Below, piece after piece: positions 50,924 through 63,760 of a stretch of DNA of 64,000 nt (its first letter is position 1; each line of letters opens with the position of its first letter). This DNA is from Odontocerum albicorne (taxonomy: Eukaryota; Arthropoda; Insecta; Trichoptera; Odontoceridae): contig OX463848.1 in NCBI GenBank assembly GCA_949825065.1, forward strand, positions 37,627,994 through 37,691,993. The letters are read 5' to 3'. The notes below the pieces were generated by a model, which saw only the letters and a list, made by a program, of their open reading frames with translations, had not been told where the DNA came from and searched no databases. The position numbers and the translations under genes were made by a program.

Positions 50924-52886
50924 CCAATGGCAGATTTTCGAGTGAAAAGTATGAGGTTTCCGTCTATTATTAACAAATGCTCCTACATATATAGAAAGTT
51001 TTGACGTTCAATATCATTATTGCCACGAATGCGGTTCGATTAAACATTTGTAATGCATTATTGATAATCCCTACATTTTTGTAAGAAAGTTTGAAATATT
51101 TGAAGGTAAAAAGTAGTAAAACTCATTCAACCTAAAAAAAATGATGCTAAAGATTGAAATATCTCCAAATTAGACTTTTGGAATGAAAAACGCGAAAACT
51201 GGTTGAACAAATATTAATTATGTAATGAATTAATACATATATTCGTCCAATTGGTCGTCAATGGCAGTTTTTTGAGTGAAAAGTATGAAATTTCTGTCTA
51301 TTATTAACGAATGGTCCTACGTTTACAGAAATATTTGACGTTTTGTATTATAAAAGACGCAAATGCGTTTCTGTCACACATTTGTCATGATTCATCGATA
51401 ATCCTTACATTTTTGTACGAATGTGGTAGATTTCTTGGTAAAAAGAAGTAAAATTCATAAAACTGAAAAATATTCATGCAAAAGATTGAAATATCTCAAA
51501 ATTAGACGTTTAGAATGAAAAACACGAACAAATAATCATTCTGTTGTGCTTTTCTACATATATTTATCATTTTAGTAGCCAATGGCAGATTTTCGAGTGA
51601 AAAGTATGAGGTTTCCGTCTATTATTAACAAATGCTCCTACATATATAGAAAGTTTTGACGTTCAATATCATTATTGCCACGAATGCGGTTCGATTAAAC
51701 ATTTGTAATGCATTATTGATAATCCCTACATTTTAGTAAGAAAGTTTGAAATATTTGAAGGTAAAAAGTAGTAAAACTCATTCAACCTAAAAAAAATGAT
51801 GCTAAAGATTGAAATATCTCCAAATTAGACTTTTGGAATGAAAAACGCGAAAACTGGTTGAACAAATATTAATTATGTAATGAATTAATACATATATTCG
51901 TCCAATTGGTCGTCAATGGCAGTTTTTTGAGTGAAAAGTATGAAATTTCTGTGTATTATTAACGAATGGTCCTACGTTTACAGAAAGATTTGACGTTTTG
52001 TATTATAAAAGACGCAAATGCGTTTCTGTCACACATTTGTCATGATTCATCGATAATCCTTACATTTTTGTACGAATGTGGTAGATTTCTTGGTAAAAAG
52101 AAGTAAAATTCATAAAACTGAAAAATATTCATGCAAAAGATTGAAATATCTCAAAATTAGACGTTAAGAATGAAAAACACGAAAATTGGTAGAACAAATA
52201 ATAATTCTGTACTGCTTTTCTACATATATTCGTCATTTTAGTAGCCAATGGCAGTTTTTCGAGTGAAAAGTATGAAGTTTCCGTCGATTATTAACAAATG
52301 GTCCTACATATATTGAAGGTTTTGACGTTTTGTATTATACACATTTGTCATGATTCATCGATAATCCTTCCAGTTTTGTACGAAAGTGGAGGATTTGTAG
52401 GTAAAAAATAGTGAAATTTATTCGAACTGAAAAATATTGATGCAAAAAATTGAAATATATCTCAATTTGACATTCAGAATGAAAAACACGAAAACTCATT
52501 GAACAAATAATAATTCTGTAGTGCTTTTCTACATATATTCGTCATTTTAGTAGCCAATGGCAGATTTTCGAGTGAAAAGTATGAAGTTTCCGTCGATTAT
52601 TAACAAATGGTCCAACGTATATAGAAGGTTTTGACGTTTTGTATTATAATTTACGCGAATGCGTATTTATCACACATTTGTCATGATTCATCGATAATCC
52701 TTACATTTTTGTACGAAAGTGGCAGATATGTTGGTAAAAAATAGTGAAATTCATTCGAACTGAAAAATATTGATGCAAAAAATTAGAATATCTAAAAATT
52801 AGACGTTTAGAATGAAAAACACAAAAACTCGTTGAACAAATAATATTTCTGTGCTGCTTTTCTACATATATTAGTCATTTAAGTAG
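50924..52886 (+). repeat. Higher-order repeat 1, copy 2
   Basis: Repeats the 1,963-bp block in the same monomer order. In the segments I compared (including the TTTTTGTAAG/TTTTAGTAAG difference between monomers 1 and 3) I saw no substitution relative to copy 1. A very recent duplication, or an assembly duplication. Confidence 0.93.
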
Positions 52887-55218
52887 CCAATGGCAGTTTT
52901 TCGAGTGAAAAGAAGGACGTTTCCGCCGATTATTGTATTAACCAATGGTCCTACGTTTATATAAGGTTTTGACGTTTTGTATTATAATTGACGCAAATGC
53001 GTTTCTATGACACATTTGTCATGAGTCATCGATAATCCTTACATTATTGTACGAATGTGGAAGATTTTTCGGTAAAAAATAATGAAATTCATTCGAACTA
53101 AAAAATATTGAAGCAAAATATTGAAATATCTCAAAATTTGACATTTAGAATGAAAAACACGAAAACTCGTGATACAAATCATAATTCTGTAGTGCTTTTC
53201 TACATAAATTCGTCATTTAAGTAGCCAATGGCAGTTTTTCGAGTGAAAAGTATGAAGTTTCCGCCGATTATTGTATTAACAAATGGTCATACGGTTAGAG
53301 AAGGTTTTGACGTTTTATGTTAGAATTGACGCAAAAGCGTTTCGATGACACATTTGTCATGATTCATCGATAATCTTTACATTTTTGAACGAAAGTGGAA
53401 GATTTCTTGGTAAAAAGTAGTAAAATTCATTCAAACTGAAAAACATTCATCCAAAAGATTGAAAAATAAGACGACAAATGAGAAATCATGTTGAACAAAT
53501 AAATTTTCTGTAGTGCTTTTCTACACATATTCGTCATTGAAGTAGCCAATGGTAGTTTTTCGATTGAAAAGTATGAAGTTTCCGCCGATTATTGTATCAA
53601 CAAATGGTCCTACGTTAACAGAAAGTTTTAATATTTTGTATTATAATTTACGCAAATGCGTTTCTATGACACATATGTCAAGATTCATCGATAATCCTTA
53701 CATTATTGTACGAAAGTGGCAGATTTGTTGGTAAAAAATAGTGAAATTCATTCGAACTGAAAAATATTGATGCAAAATATTGAAATATCTAAAAAATTAG
53801 ACGTTTAGAATGAAAAACACGAAAACTCGTTGAATAATTAATATTTCTGTGGTGCTTTTCTACGTGTATTAGTCATTTCAGTAGCCAATGGAAATTTTTC
53901 GAGTGAAAAGTATGAAGTTACCGCCGATTATTGTATTAACAAATGGTCATACGGTTAGAGAAGGTTTTGACGTTTTATGTAAGAATTGACGCAAATGCGT
54001 TTCGATGACACATTTGTCATGATTCATCGATAATCCTTACATTATTGTACGAAAGTGGCAGATTTCTTGGTAAAAAGTAGTAAAATTCATTCAAACTGAA
54101 AAATATTCATGCAAAAGATTGATATATCTCAAAATTAGACGTTAAGAATGAAAAACGAGAAAATTCGTCGAACAAATAATATTTCTGTAGTGCTTTTCTA
54201 CATATATTCGTCATTTAAGTAGCCAATAACAATTTTTCGAGTGAAAAGTATGAAGTTTCCGTCGATTATCAACAAACGGTCCTACATATATTGAAGGTTT
54301 TGATGTTTTGTATTATAATTGACGCAATTGCGTTTCTATGAAACATTTGCCATAATTCATCGATAATCCTACCATTTTTGTACAAAAGTGGAAGATTTCT
54401 TGGTAAAAAGTAGTAAAATTTATTCAACTGAAAAATATTCATGCAAAATATTGAAATATCTCAAATTACGACGTTTAGAATGAAAAACATGAAAACTCGT
54501 AGAACAAATAATAATTCCGTAGTGCTTTTCTACATATATTCGTCATTTCAGTAGCCAATGGCAGTTTTTTGAGTGAAAAGTATGAAGTTTCCGTCGATTA
54601 TTAATAAATGGTCCTACGTGTAACGAAGGCTTTGAAGTTTTGTATCATAATTGACGCAAATGCCTTTCTATCACACATTTGTCATAATTCATTGATAATC
54701 CTTACATTTTTTACGAAAGTGGAAGATTTCTTGGTAAATAGTAGTAAAATTCATTAAAACTGAAAAATATTCATGCAAGAGATTGAAATATCTCAAAATA
54801 AGACGTTTAGAATGAAAAACGAGAAAACTCATTGAACAAATAATTCTTCTGTAGTACTTTTCTACGTATCTTCGTCATTTTAGTAGCTAATGGCAGTTTT
54901 TCGAGTGAAAAGTATGAAGTTTCTGCCGATTATTGTATTAACAAATGGTCCTTCGTTTACAGAAGGTTTTGACGTTTTGTATTATAATTGACGCAAATGC
55001 GTTTCTATGACACATTTGTCATGATTCATCGATAATCCTTACATTTTTGTATGAAAGTGGAAGATTTCTTGGTAAAAAGTTGTAAAATTCATTCAAACTG
55101 AAAAATATTCATGCAAAAGATTGATATATCTCAAAATTAGACGTTTAGAATGAAAAACGAGAAAACTCGTTGAACAAATAATAGTTTTGCAGTGCTGTTC
55201 TACATATATTCGTCATTT
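52887..55218 (+). repeat. Transitional satellite zone
   Basis: Seven monomers starting at about 52,887, 53,225, 53,546, 53,885, 54,223, 54,555 and 54,893, without an obvious long period. 53,225 and 53,885 share CCGCCGATTATTGTATTAAC and CATACGGTTAG. The last two monomers match monomers 8 and 9 of higher-order repeat 2, so they look like the end of an earlier unit. Confidence 0.85.
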
Positions 55219-57840
55219 TAGTAGCTAATGGCAGTTTTTCGAGTAAAAAGTATGAAGTTTCCGTCGATTATCAACTAAGGGTCCTACATATATTGAAGGT
55301 TTTGACGTCTTGTATTATAATTGACGCAAATGCGTTTCTATCACACATTTGTCATGATTCATCGATAATCCTTACATTTTTGTACGAAAGTGGAAGATTT
55401 CTTGGTAAAAAGTTGTAAAATTCATTCAAACTGAAAAATATTCATGCATGAGATTGAAATATCTCAAAACTTGACGTTCAGAATGAAAAACACGAAAACT
55501 CGTAGAACAAATAATAATTCTGTAGGGGTTTTCTACATATATTCGTCATTTTAGTAGCCAATGGCAGTTTTTCGAGTGAAAAGTACGAAGTTTCTGTCGA
55601 ATATTAACAAATGGTCCTACGTATATATAAGGTTTTGACGTTTTGTATAATTATTCACGTTTTTGTACGAAAGTGGCAGATTTGTTGGTAAAAAATAGTA
55701 AAATTCATTCGAACTGAAAAATATTGATGCAAAATATTGAAATATCTCAAAAGTAGACGTTTGGAATGAAAAACATGAAAACTCGTAGAACAAATAATAA
55801 TTTTGTAGTGCTTTTCTCTACATATATTCGTCATTTTAGTAGCCAATGGCAGTTTTTCGATTGGAAAGTATGAAGTTTCCGCCGATGATATTAACGAATG
55901 GTCCTACGTTTAACGAAGGCTTTGAAGTTTTGTATCATAATTGACACAAATGCGTTTCTATCAAACATTTGTCATTATTCATCGATAATCTTTACATTTT
56001 GGTAGGAAAGGAGAAAATTTTTGTAAAAAGTAGTAAAATTCATTCAAACTGAAAAATATTCAAGCAAAATATTGAAATATCTCAAATTAAGACGTTTAGA
56101 ATGAAAAACATGAAAACTCGTAGAACAAATAATAATTCTGTAGTGCTTTTTTACATATATTCGTCATTTTAGTAGCCAATGGCAGTTTTTCGAGTGAAAA
56201 GTATGAAGTTTCCGTCGATTATCAACAAACGGTCCTACATATATTGAAGGTTTTGACGTCTTGTATTATAATTGACGCAAATGCGTTTCTATCACACATT
56301 TGTCATGATTCATCGATAATGCTTACATTTTTGTACGAAAGTGGAAGATTTCTTGGTAAAAAGTAGTAAAATTTATTAAAACTGAAAAATATTCATGCAA
56401 AAGATTGAAATATCTCAAAATTAGACGTTTAGAATGAAAAACATGAAAACTCGTAGAACAAATAATAATTTTGTAGTGCTTTTCTCTACATATATTCGTC
56501 ATTTTAGTAGCCAATGGCAGTTTTTCGAGTGAAAAGTATGAAGTTTCCGTCGATTATCAATAAACGGTCCTACATATATTGAAGGTTTTGACGTCTTGTA
56601 TTATAATTGACGCAAATGCCTTTCTATCACACATTTGTCATGATTCATTGATAATCCTTACATTTTTGTATGAAAGTGGAAGATTTCTTGGTAAAAAGTT
56701 GTAAAATTCATTCAAACTGAAAAATATTCATGCAAAAGATTGATATATCTCAAAATAAGACGTTAAGAATGAAAAACGAGAAAACTCGTTGAACAAATAA
56801 TAGTTTTGCAGTGCTGTTCTACATATATTCGTCATTTAAGTAGCCAATGGCAGTTTTTCGAGTGAAAAGTATGAAGTTTCCGCCGATTATTGTATTCACA
56901 AATGGTCCTACGTTTAGAGAAGGTTTTGACGTTTTGTAATTATAATTGACGCAAATACGTTTCTATTTGTCATGATTCATCGACATTCCTCACATTATTG
57001 TACGAAAGTGGAAAATTTGTTGGTAAAAAATAGTAAAATTCATTCGAACTGAAAAATATTCATGCAAAATATTGAAATATCTCAAATTAAGACGTTTAGA
57101 ATGAAAAACATGAAAACTCGTAGAACAAATAATAATTCTGTAGTGCTTTTATACATATATTCGTCATTTTAGTAGCCAATGGCAGTTTTTCGAGTGAAAA
57201 GTATGAAGATTCCGTCGATTATCAACAAACGGTCCTACATATATTGAAGATTTTGACGTCTTGTATTATAATTGACGCAAATGCGTTTCTATCACACATT
57301 TGTCATGATTCATCGATAATGCTTACATTTTTGTACGAAAGTGGAAGATTTCTTGGTAAATAGTAGTAAAATTTATTAAAACTGAAAAATATTCATGCAA
57401 GAGATTGAAATATCTCAAAATAAGACGTTTAGAATGAAAAACGAGAAAACTCATTGAACAAATAATTCTTCTGTAGTACTTTTCTACGTATCTTCGTCAT
57501 TTTAGTAGCTAATGGCAGTTTTTCGAGTGAAAAGTATGAAGTTTCCGCCGATTATTGTATTAACAAATGGTCCTTCGTTTACAGAAGGTTTTGACGTTTT
57601 GTATTATAATTGACGCAAATGCGTTTCTATGACACATTTGTCATGATTCATCGATAATCCTTACATTATTGTACAAAAGTGGCAGATTTGTTTGTAAAAA
57701 GTAGTGAAATTCATTCGAACTGAAAAATATTGATGCAAAATATTGAAATATCTCAAAATTAGACGTCTAGAATGAAAAACATGAAAACTCGTAGAACAAA
57801 TAATAATTCTGAAGTGCTTTTCTACATATATTCGTCATTT
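55219..57840 (+). repeat. Higher-order repeat 2, short version (2,622 bp, eight monomers)
   Basis: Unit begins with the monomer carrying ATCAACTAAGGGTCC. The second monomer is only about 292 bp because the segment between GTATAATTATT and TTTTTGTACG is deleted, and this recurs in the two later units. Monomers 6-8 differ in type and order from the long version. Confidence 0.9.
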
Positions 57841-60800
57841 TAGTAGCTAATGGCAGTTTTTCGAGTGAAAAGTATGAAGTTTCCGTCGATTATCAACTAA
57901 GGGTCCTACATATATTGAAGGTTTTGACGTCTTGTATTATAATTGACGCAAATGCGTTTCTATCACACATTTGTCATGATTCATCGATAATCCTTACATT
58001 TTTGTACGAAAGTGGAAGATTTCTTGGTAAAAAGTTGTAAAATTCATTCAAACTGAAAAATATTCATGCAAGAGATTGAAATATCTCAAAACTTGACGTT
58101 CAGAATGAAAAACACGAAAACTCGTAGAACAAATAATCATTCTGTAGGGGTTTTCTACATATATTCGTCATTTTAGTAGCCAATGGCAGTTTTTCGAGTG
58201 AAAAGTACGAAGTTTCTGTCGAATATTAACAAATGGTCCTACGTATATATAAGGTTTTGACGTTTTGTATAATTATTTACGTTTTTGTACGAAAGTGGCA
58301 GATTTGTTGGTAAAAAATAGTAAAATTCATTCGAACTGAAAAATATTGATGCAAAATATTGAAATATCTCAAAAGTAGACGTTTGGAATGAAAAACATGA
58401 AAACTCGTAGAACAAATAATAATTTTGTAGTGCTTTTCTCTACATATATTCGTCATTTTAGTAGCCAATGGCAGTTTTTCGAGTGGAAAGTATGAAGTTT
58501 CCGTCGATGATATTAACGAATGGTCCTACGTTTAACGAAGGCTTTGAAGTTTTGTATCATAATTGACACAAATGCGTTTCTATCAAACATTTGTCATTAT
58601 TCATCGATAATCTTTACATTTTGGTAGGAAAGGAGAAAATTTTTGTAAAAAGTAGTAAAATTCATTCAAACTGAAAAATATTCATGCAAAATATTGAAAT
58701 ATCTCAAATTAAGACGTTTAGAATGAAAAACATGAAAACTCGTAGAACAAATAATAATTCTGTAGTGCTTTTTTACATATATTCGTCATTTTAGTAGCCA
58801 ATGGCAGTTTTTCGAGTGAAAAGTATGAAGTTTCCGTCGATTATCAACAAACGGTCCTACATATATTGAAGGTTTTGACGTCTTGTATTATAATTGACGC
58901 AAATGCGTTTCTATCACACATTTGTCATGATTCATCGATAATGCTTACATTTTTGTACGAAAGTGGAAGATTTCTTGGTAAAAAGTAGTAAAATTTATTA
59001 AAACTGAAAAATATTCATGCAAAAGATTGAAATATCTCAAAATTAGACGTTTAGAATGAAAAACATGAAAACTCGTAGAACAAATAATAATTTTGTAGTG
59101 CTTTTCTCTACATATATTCGTCATTTTAGTAGCCTATGGCAGTTTTTCGAGTGAAAAGTATGAAGTTTCCGTCGATTATCAATAAACGGTCCTACATATA
59201 TTGAAGATTTTGACGTCTTGTATTATAATTGACGCAAATGCCTTTCTATCACACATTTGTCATGATTAATTGATAATCCTTACATTTTTGTACGAAAGTG
59301 GAAGATTTCTTGGTAAATAGTAGTAAAATTCATTAAAACTGAAAAATATTCATGCAAGAGATTGAAATATCTCAAAATAAGACGTTTAGAATGAAAAACG
59401 AGAAAACTCATTGAACAAATAATTCTTCTGTAGTACTTTTCTACGTATCTTCGTCATTTTAGTAGCTAATGGCAGTTTTTCGAGTGAAAAGTATGAAGTT
59501 TCCACCGATTATTGTATTAACAAATGGTTCTTCGTTTACAGAAGGTTTTGACGTTTTGTATTATAATTGACGCAAATGCGTTTCTATGACACATTTATCA
59601 TGATTCATCGATAATCCTTACATTATTGTACAAAAGTGGCAGATTTGTTGGTAAAAAGTAGTGAAATTCATTCGAACTGAAAAATATTGATGCAAAATAT
59701 TGAAATATCTCAAAATAAGACGTTTAGAATGAAAAACATGAAAACTCGTTGAACAAATAATAATTCTGTAGTGCTTTTCTACATATATTCGTCATTTTAG
59801 TAGCTAATGGCAGTTTTTCGAGTGAAAAGTATGAAGTTTCCGCCGATTATTGTATTCACAAATGGTCCTACGTTTAGAGAAGGTTTTGACGTTTTGTAAT
59901 TATAATTGACGCAAATACGTTTCTATTTGTCATGATTCATCGACATTCCTCACATTATTGTACGAAAGTGGAAAATTTGTTGGTAAAAAATAGTAAAATT
60001 CATTCGAACTGAAAAATATTCATGCAAAAGATTGAAATATCTCAAATTACGACGTTTAGAATGAAAAACATGAAAACTCGTAGAACAAATAATAATTCCG
60101 TAGTGCTTTTCTACATATATTCGTCATTTCAGTAGCCAATGGCAGTTTTTTGAGTGAAAAGTATGAAGTTTCCGTCGATTATTAATAAATGGTCCTACGT
60201 GTAACGAAGGCTTTGAAGTTTTGTATCATAATTGACGCAAATGCCTTTCTATCACACATTTGTCATAATTCATTGATAATCCTTACATTTTTTTACGAAA
60301 GTGGAAGATTTCTTGGTAAATAGTAGTAAAATTCATTAAAACTGAAAAATATTCATGCAAGAGATTGAAATATCTCAAAATAAGACGTTTAGAATGAAAA
60401 ACGAGAAAACTCATTGAACAAATAATTCTTCTGTAGTACTTTTCTACGTATCTTCGTCATTTTAGTAGCTAATGGCAGTTTTTCGAGTGAAAAGTATGAA
60501 GTTTCCGCCGATTATTGTATTAACAAATGGTCCTTCGTTTACAGAAGGTTTTGACGTTTTGTATTATAACTGACGCAAATGCGTTTCTATGACACATTTG
60601 TCATGATTCATCGATAATCCTTACATTATTGTACAAAAGTGGCAGATTTGTTTGTAAAAAGTAGTGAAATTCATTCGAACTGAAAAATATTGATGCAAAA
60701 TATTGAAATATCTCAAAATTAGACGTCTAGAATGAAAAACATGAAAACTCGTAGAACAAATAATAATTCTGAAGTGCTTTTCTACATATATTCGTCATTT
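57841..60800 (+). repeat. Higher-order repeat 2, long version, copy 1 (2,960 bp, nine monomers)
   Basis: Begins at TAGTAGCTAATGGCAG with ATCAACTAAGGG. The first five monomers follow the short version; then come a CCACCGATTATTG monomer, a TTGTATTCACAAATGG monomer, a TTATTAATAAATGG monomer and a CCGCCGATTATTG monomer. Confidence 0.93.
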
Positions 60801-63760
60801 TAGTAGCTAATGGCAGTTTTTCGAGTGAAAAGTATGAAGTTTCCGTCGATTATCAACTAAGGGTCCTACATATATTGAAGGTTTTGACGTCTTGTATTAT
60901 AATTGACGCAAATGCGTTTCTATCACACATTTGTCATGATTCATCGATAATCCTTACATTTTTGTACGAAAGTGGAAGATTTCTTGGTAAAAAGTTGTAA
61001 AATTCATTCAAACTGAAAAATATTCATGCAAGAGATTGAAATATCTCAAAACTTGACGTTCAGAATGAAAAACACGAAAACTCGTAGAACAAATAATCAT
61101 TCTGTAGGGGTTTTCTACATATATTCGTCATTTTAGTAGCCAATGGCAGTTTTTCGAGTGAAAAGTACGAAGTTTCTGTCGAATATTAACAAATGGTCCT
61201 ACGTATATATAAGGTTTTGACGTTTTGTATAATTATTTACGTTTTTGTACGAAAGTGGCAGATTTGTTGGTAAAAAATAGTAAAATTCATTCGAACTGAA
61301 AAATATTGATGCAAAATATTGAAATATCTCAAAAGTAGACGTTTGGAATGAAAAACATGAAAACTCGTAGAACAAATAATAATTTTGTAGTGCTTTTCTC
61401 TACATATATTCGTCATTTTAGTAGCCAATGGCAGTTTTTCGAGTGGAAAGTATGAAGTTTCCGTCGATGATATTAACGAATGGTCCTACGTTTAACGAAG
61501 GCTTTGAAGTTTTGTATCATAATTGACACAAATGCGTTTCTATCAAACATTTGTCATTATTCATCGATAATCTTTACATTTTGGTAGGAAAGGAGAAAAT
61601 TTTTGTAAAAAGTAGTAAAATTCATTCAAACTGAAAAATATTCATGCAAAATATTGAAATATCTCAAATTAAGACGTTTAGAATGAAAAACATGAAAACT
61701 CGTAGAACAAATAATAATTCTGTAGTGCTTTTTTACATATATTCGTCATTTTAGTAGCCAATGGCAGTTTTTCGAGTGAAAAGTATGAAGTTTCCGTCGA
61801 TTATCAACAAACGGTCCTACATATATTGAAGGTTTTGACGTCTTGTATTATAATTGACGCAAATGCGTTTCTATCACACATTTGTCATGATTCATCGATA
61901 ATGCTTACATTTTTGTACGAAAGTGGAAGATTTCTTGGTAAAAAGTAGTAAAATTTATTAAAACTGAAAAATATTCATGCAAAAGATTGAAATATCTCAA
62001 AATTAGACGTTTAGAATGAAAAACATGAAAACTCGTAGAACAAATAATAATTTTGTAGTGCTTTTCTCTACATATATTCGTCATTTTAGTAGCCTATGGC
62101 AGTTTTTCGAGTGAAAAGTATGAAGTTTCCGTTGATTATCAATAAACGGTCCTACATATATTGAAGATTTTGACGTCTTGTATTATAATTGACGCAAATG
62201 CCTTTCTATCACACATTTGTCATGATTCATTGATAATCCTTACATTTTTGTACGAAAGTGGAAGATTTATTGGTAAATAGTAGTAAAATTCATTAAAACT
62301 GAAAAATATTCATGCAAGAGATTGAAATATCTCAAAATTAGACGTTTAGAATGAAAAACGAGAAAACTCATTGAACAAATAATTCTTCTGTAGTACTTTT
62401 CTACGTATCTTCGTCATTTTAGTAGCTAATGGCAGTTTTTCGAGTGAAAAGTATGAAGTTTCCACCGATTATTGTATTAACAAATGGTTCTTCGTTTACA
62501 GAAGGTTTTGACGTTTTGTATTATAATTGACGCAAATGCGTTTCTATGACACATTTATCATGATTCATCGATAATCCTTACATTATTGTACAAAAGTGGC
62601 AGATTTGTTGGTAAAAAGTAGTGAAATTCATTCGAACTGAAAAATATTGATGCAAAATATTGAAATATCTCAAAATAAGACGTTTAGAATGAAAAACATG
62701 AAAACTCGTTGAACAAATAATAATTCTGTAGTGCTTTTCTACATATATTCGTCATTTTAGTAGCTAATGGCAGTTTTTCGAGTGAAAAGTATGAAGTTTC
62801 CGCCGATTATTGTATTCACAAATGGTCCTACGTTTAGAGAAGGTTTTGACGTTTTGTAATTATAATTGACGCAAATACGTTTCTATTTGTCATGATTCAT
62901 CGACATTCCTCACATTATTGTACGAAAGTGGAAAATTTGTTGGTAAAAAATAGTAAAATTCATTCGAACTGAAAAATATTCATGCAAAAGATTGAAATAT
63001 CTCAAATTACGACGTTTAGAATGAAAAACATGAAAACTCGTAGAACAAATAATAATTCCGTAGTGCTTTTCTACATATATTCGTCATTTCAGTAGCCAAT
63101 GGCAGTTTTTTGAGTGAAAAGTATGAAGTTTCCGTCGATTATTAATAAATGGTCCTACGTGTAACGAAGGCTTTGAAGTTTTGTATCATAATTGACGCAA
63201 ATGCCTTTCTATCACACATTTGTCATAATTCATTGATAATCCTTACATTTTTTTACGAAAGTGGAAGATTTCTTGGTAAATAGTAGTAAAATTCATTAAA
63301 ACTGAAAAATATTCATGCAAGAGATTGAAATATCTCAAAATAAGACGTTTAGAATGAAAAACGAGAAAACTCATTGAACAAATAATTCTTCTGTAGTACT
63401 TTTCTACGTATCTTCGTCATTTTAGTAGCTAATGGCAGTTTTTCGAGTGAAAAGTATGAAGTTTCCGCCGATTATTGTATTAACAAATGGTCCTTCGTTT
63501 ACAGAAGGTTTTGACGTTTTGTATTATAATTGACGCAAATGCGTTTCTATGACACATTTGTCATGATTCATCGATAATCCTTACATTATTGTACAAAAGT
63601 GGCAGATTTGTTTGTAAAAAGTAGTGAAATTCATTCGAACTGAAAAATATTGATGCAAAATATTGAAATATCTCAAAATTAGACGTCTAGAATGAAAAAC
63701 ATGAAAACTCGTAGAACAAATAATAATTCTGAAGTGCTTTTCTACATATATTCGTCATTT
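60801..63760 (+). repeat. Higher-order repeat 2, long version, copy 2 (2,960 bp)
   Basis: Same nine monomers as the preceding unit, offset by exactly 2,960 bp. Differences noticed: 59,173/62,133, 59,268/62,228, 59,309/62,269, 59,379/62,339 and 60,570/63,530. Others may exist. Confidence 0.94.

Noticed and set aside
55655..61428. Recurring 63-codon minus-strand frames in the satellite
   Set aside because: They recur only because the monomer recurs, start inside the satellite unit, and have no codon bias or domain; monomer variants destroy them.
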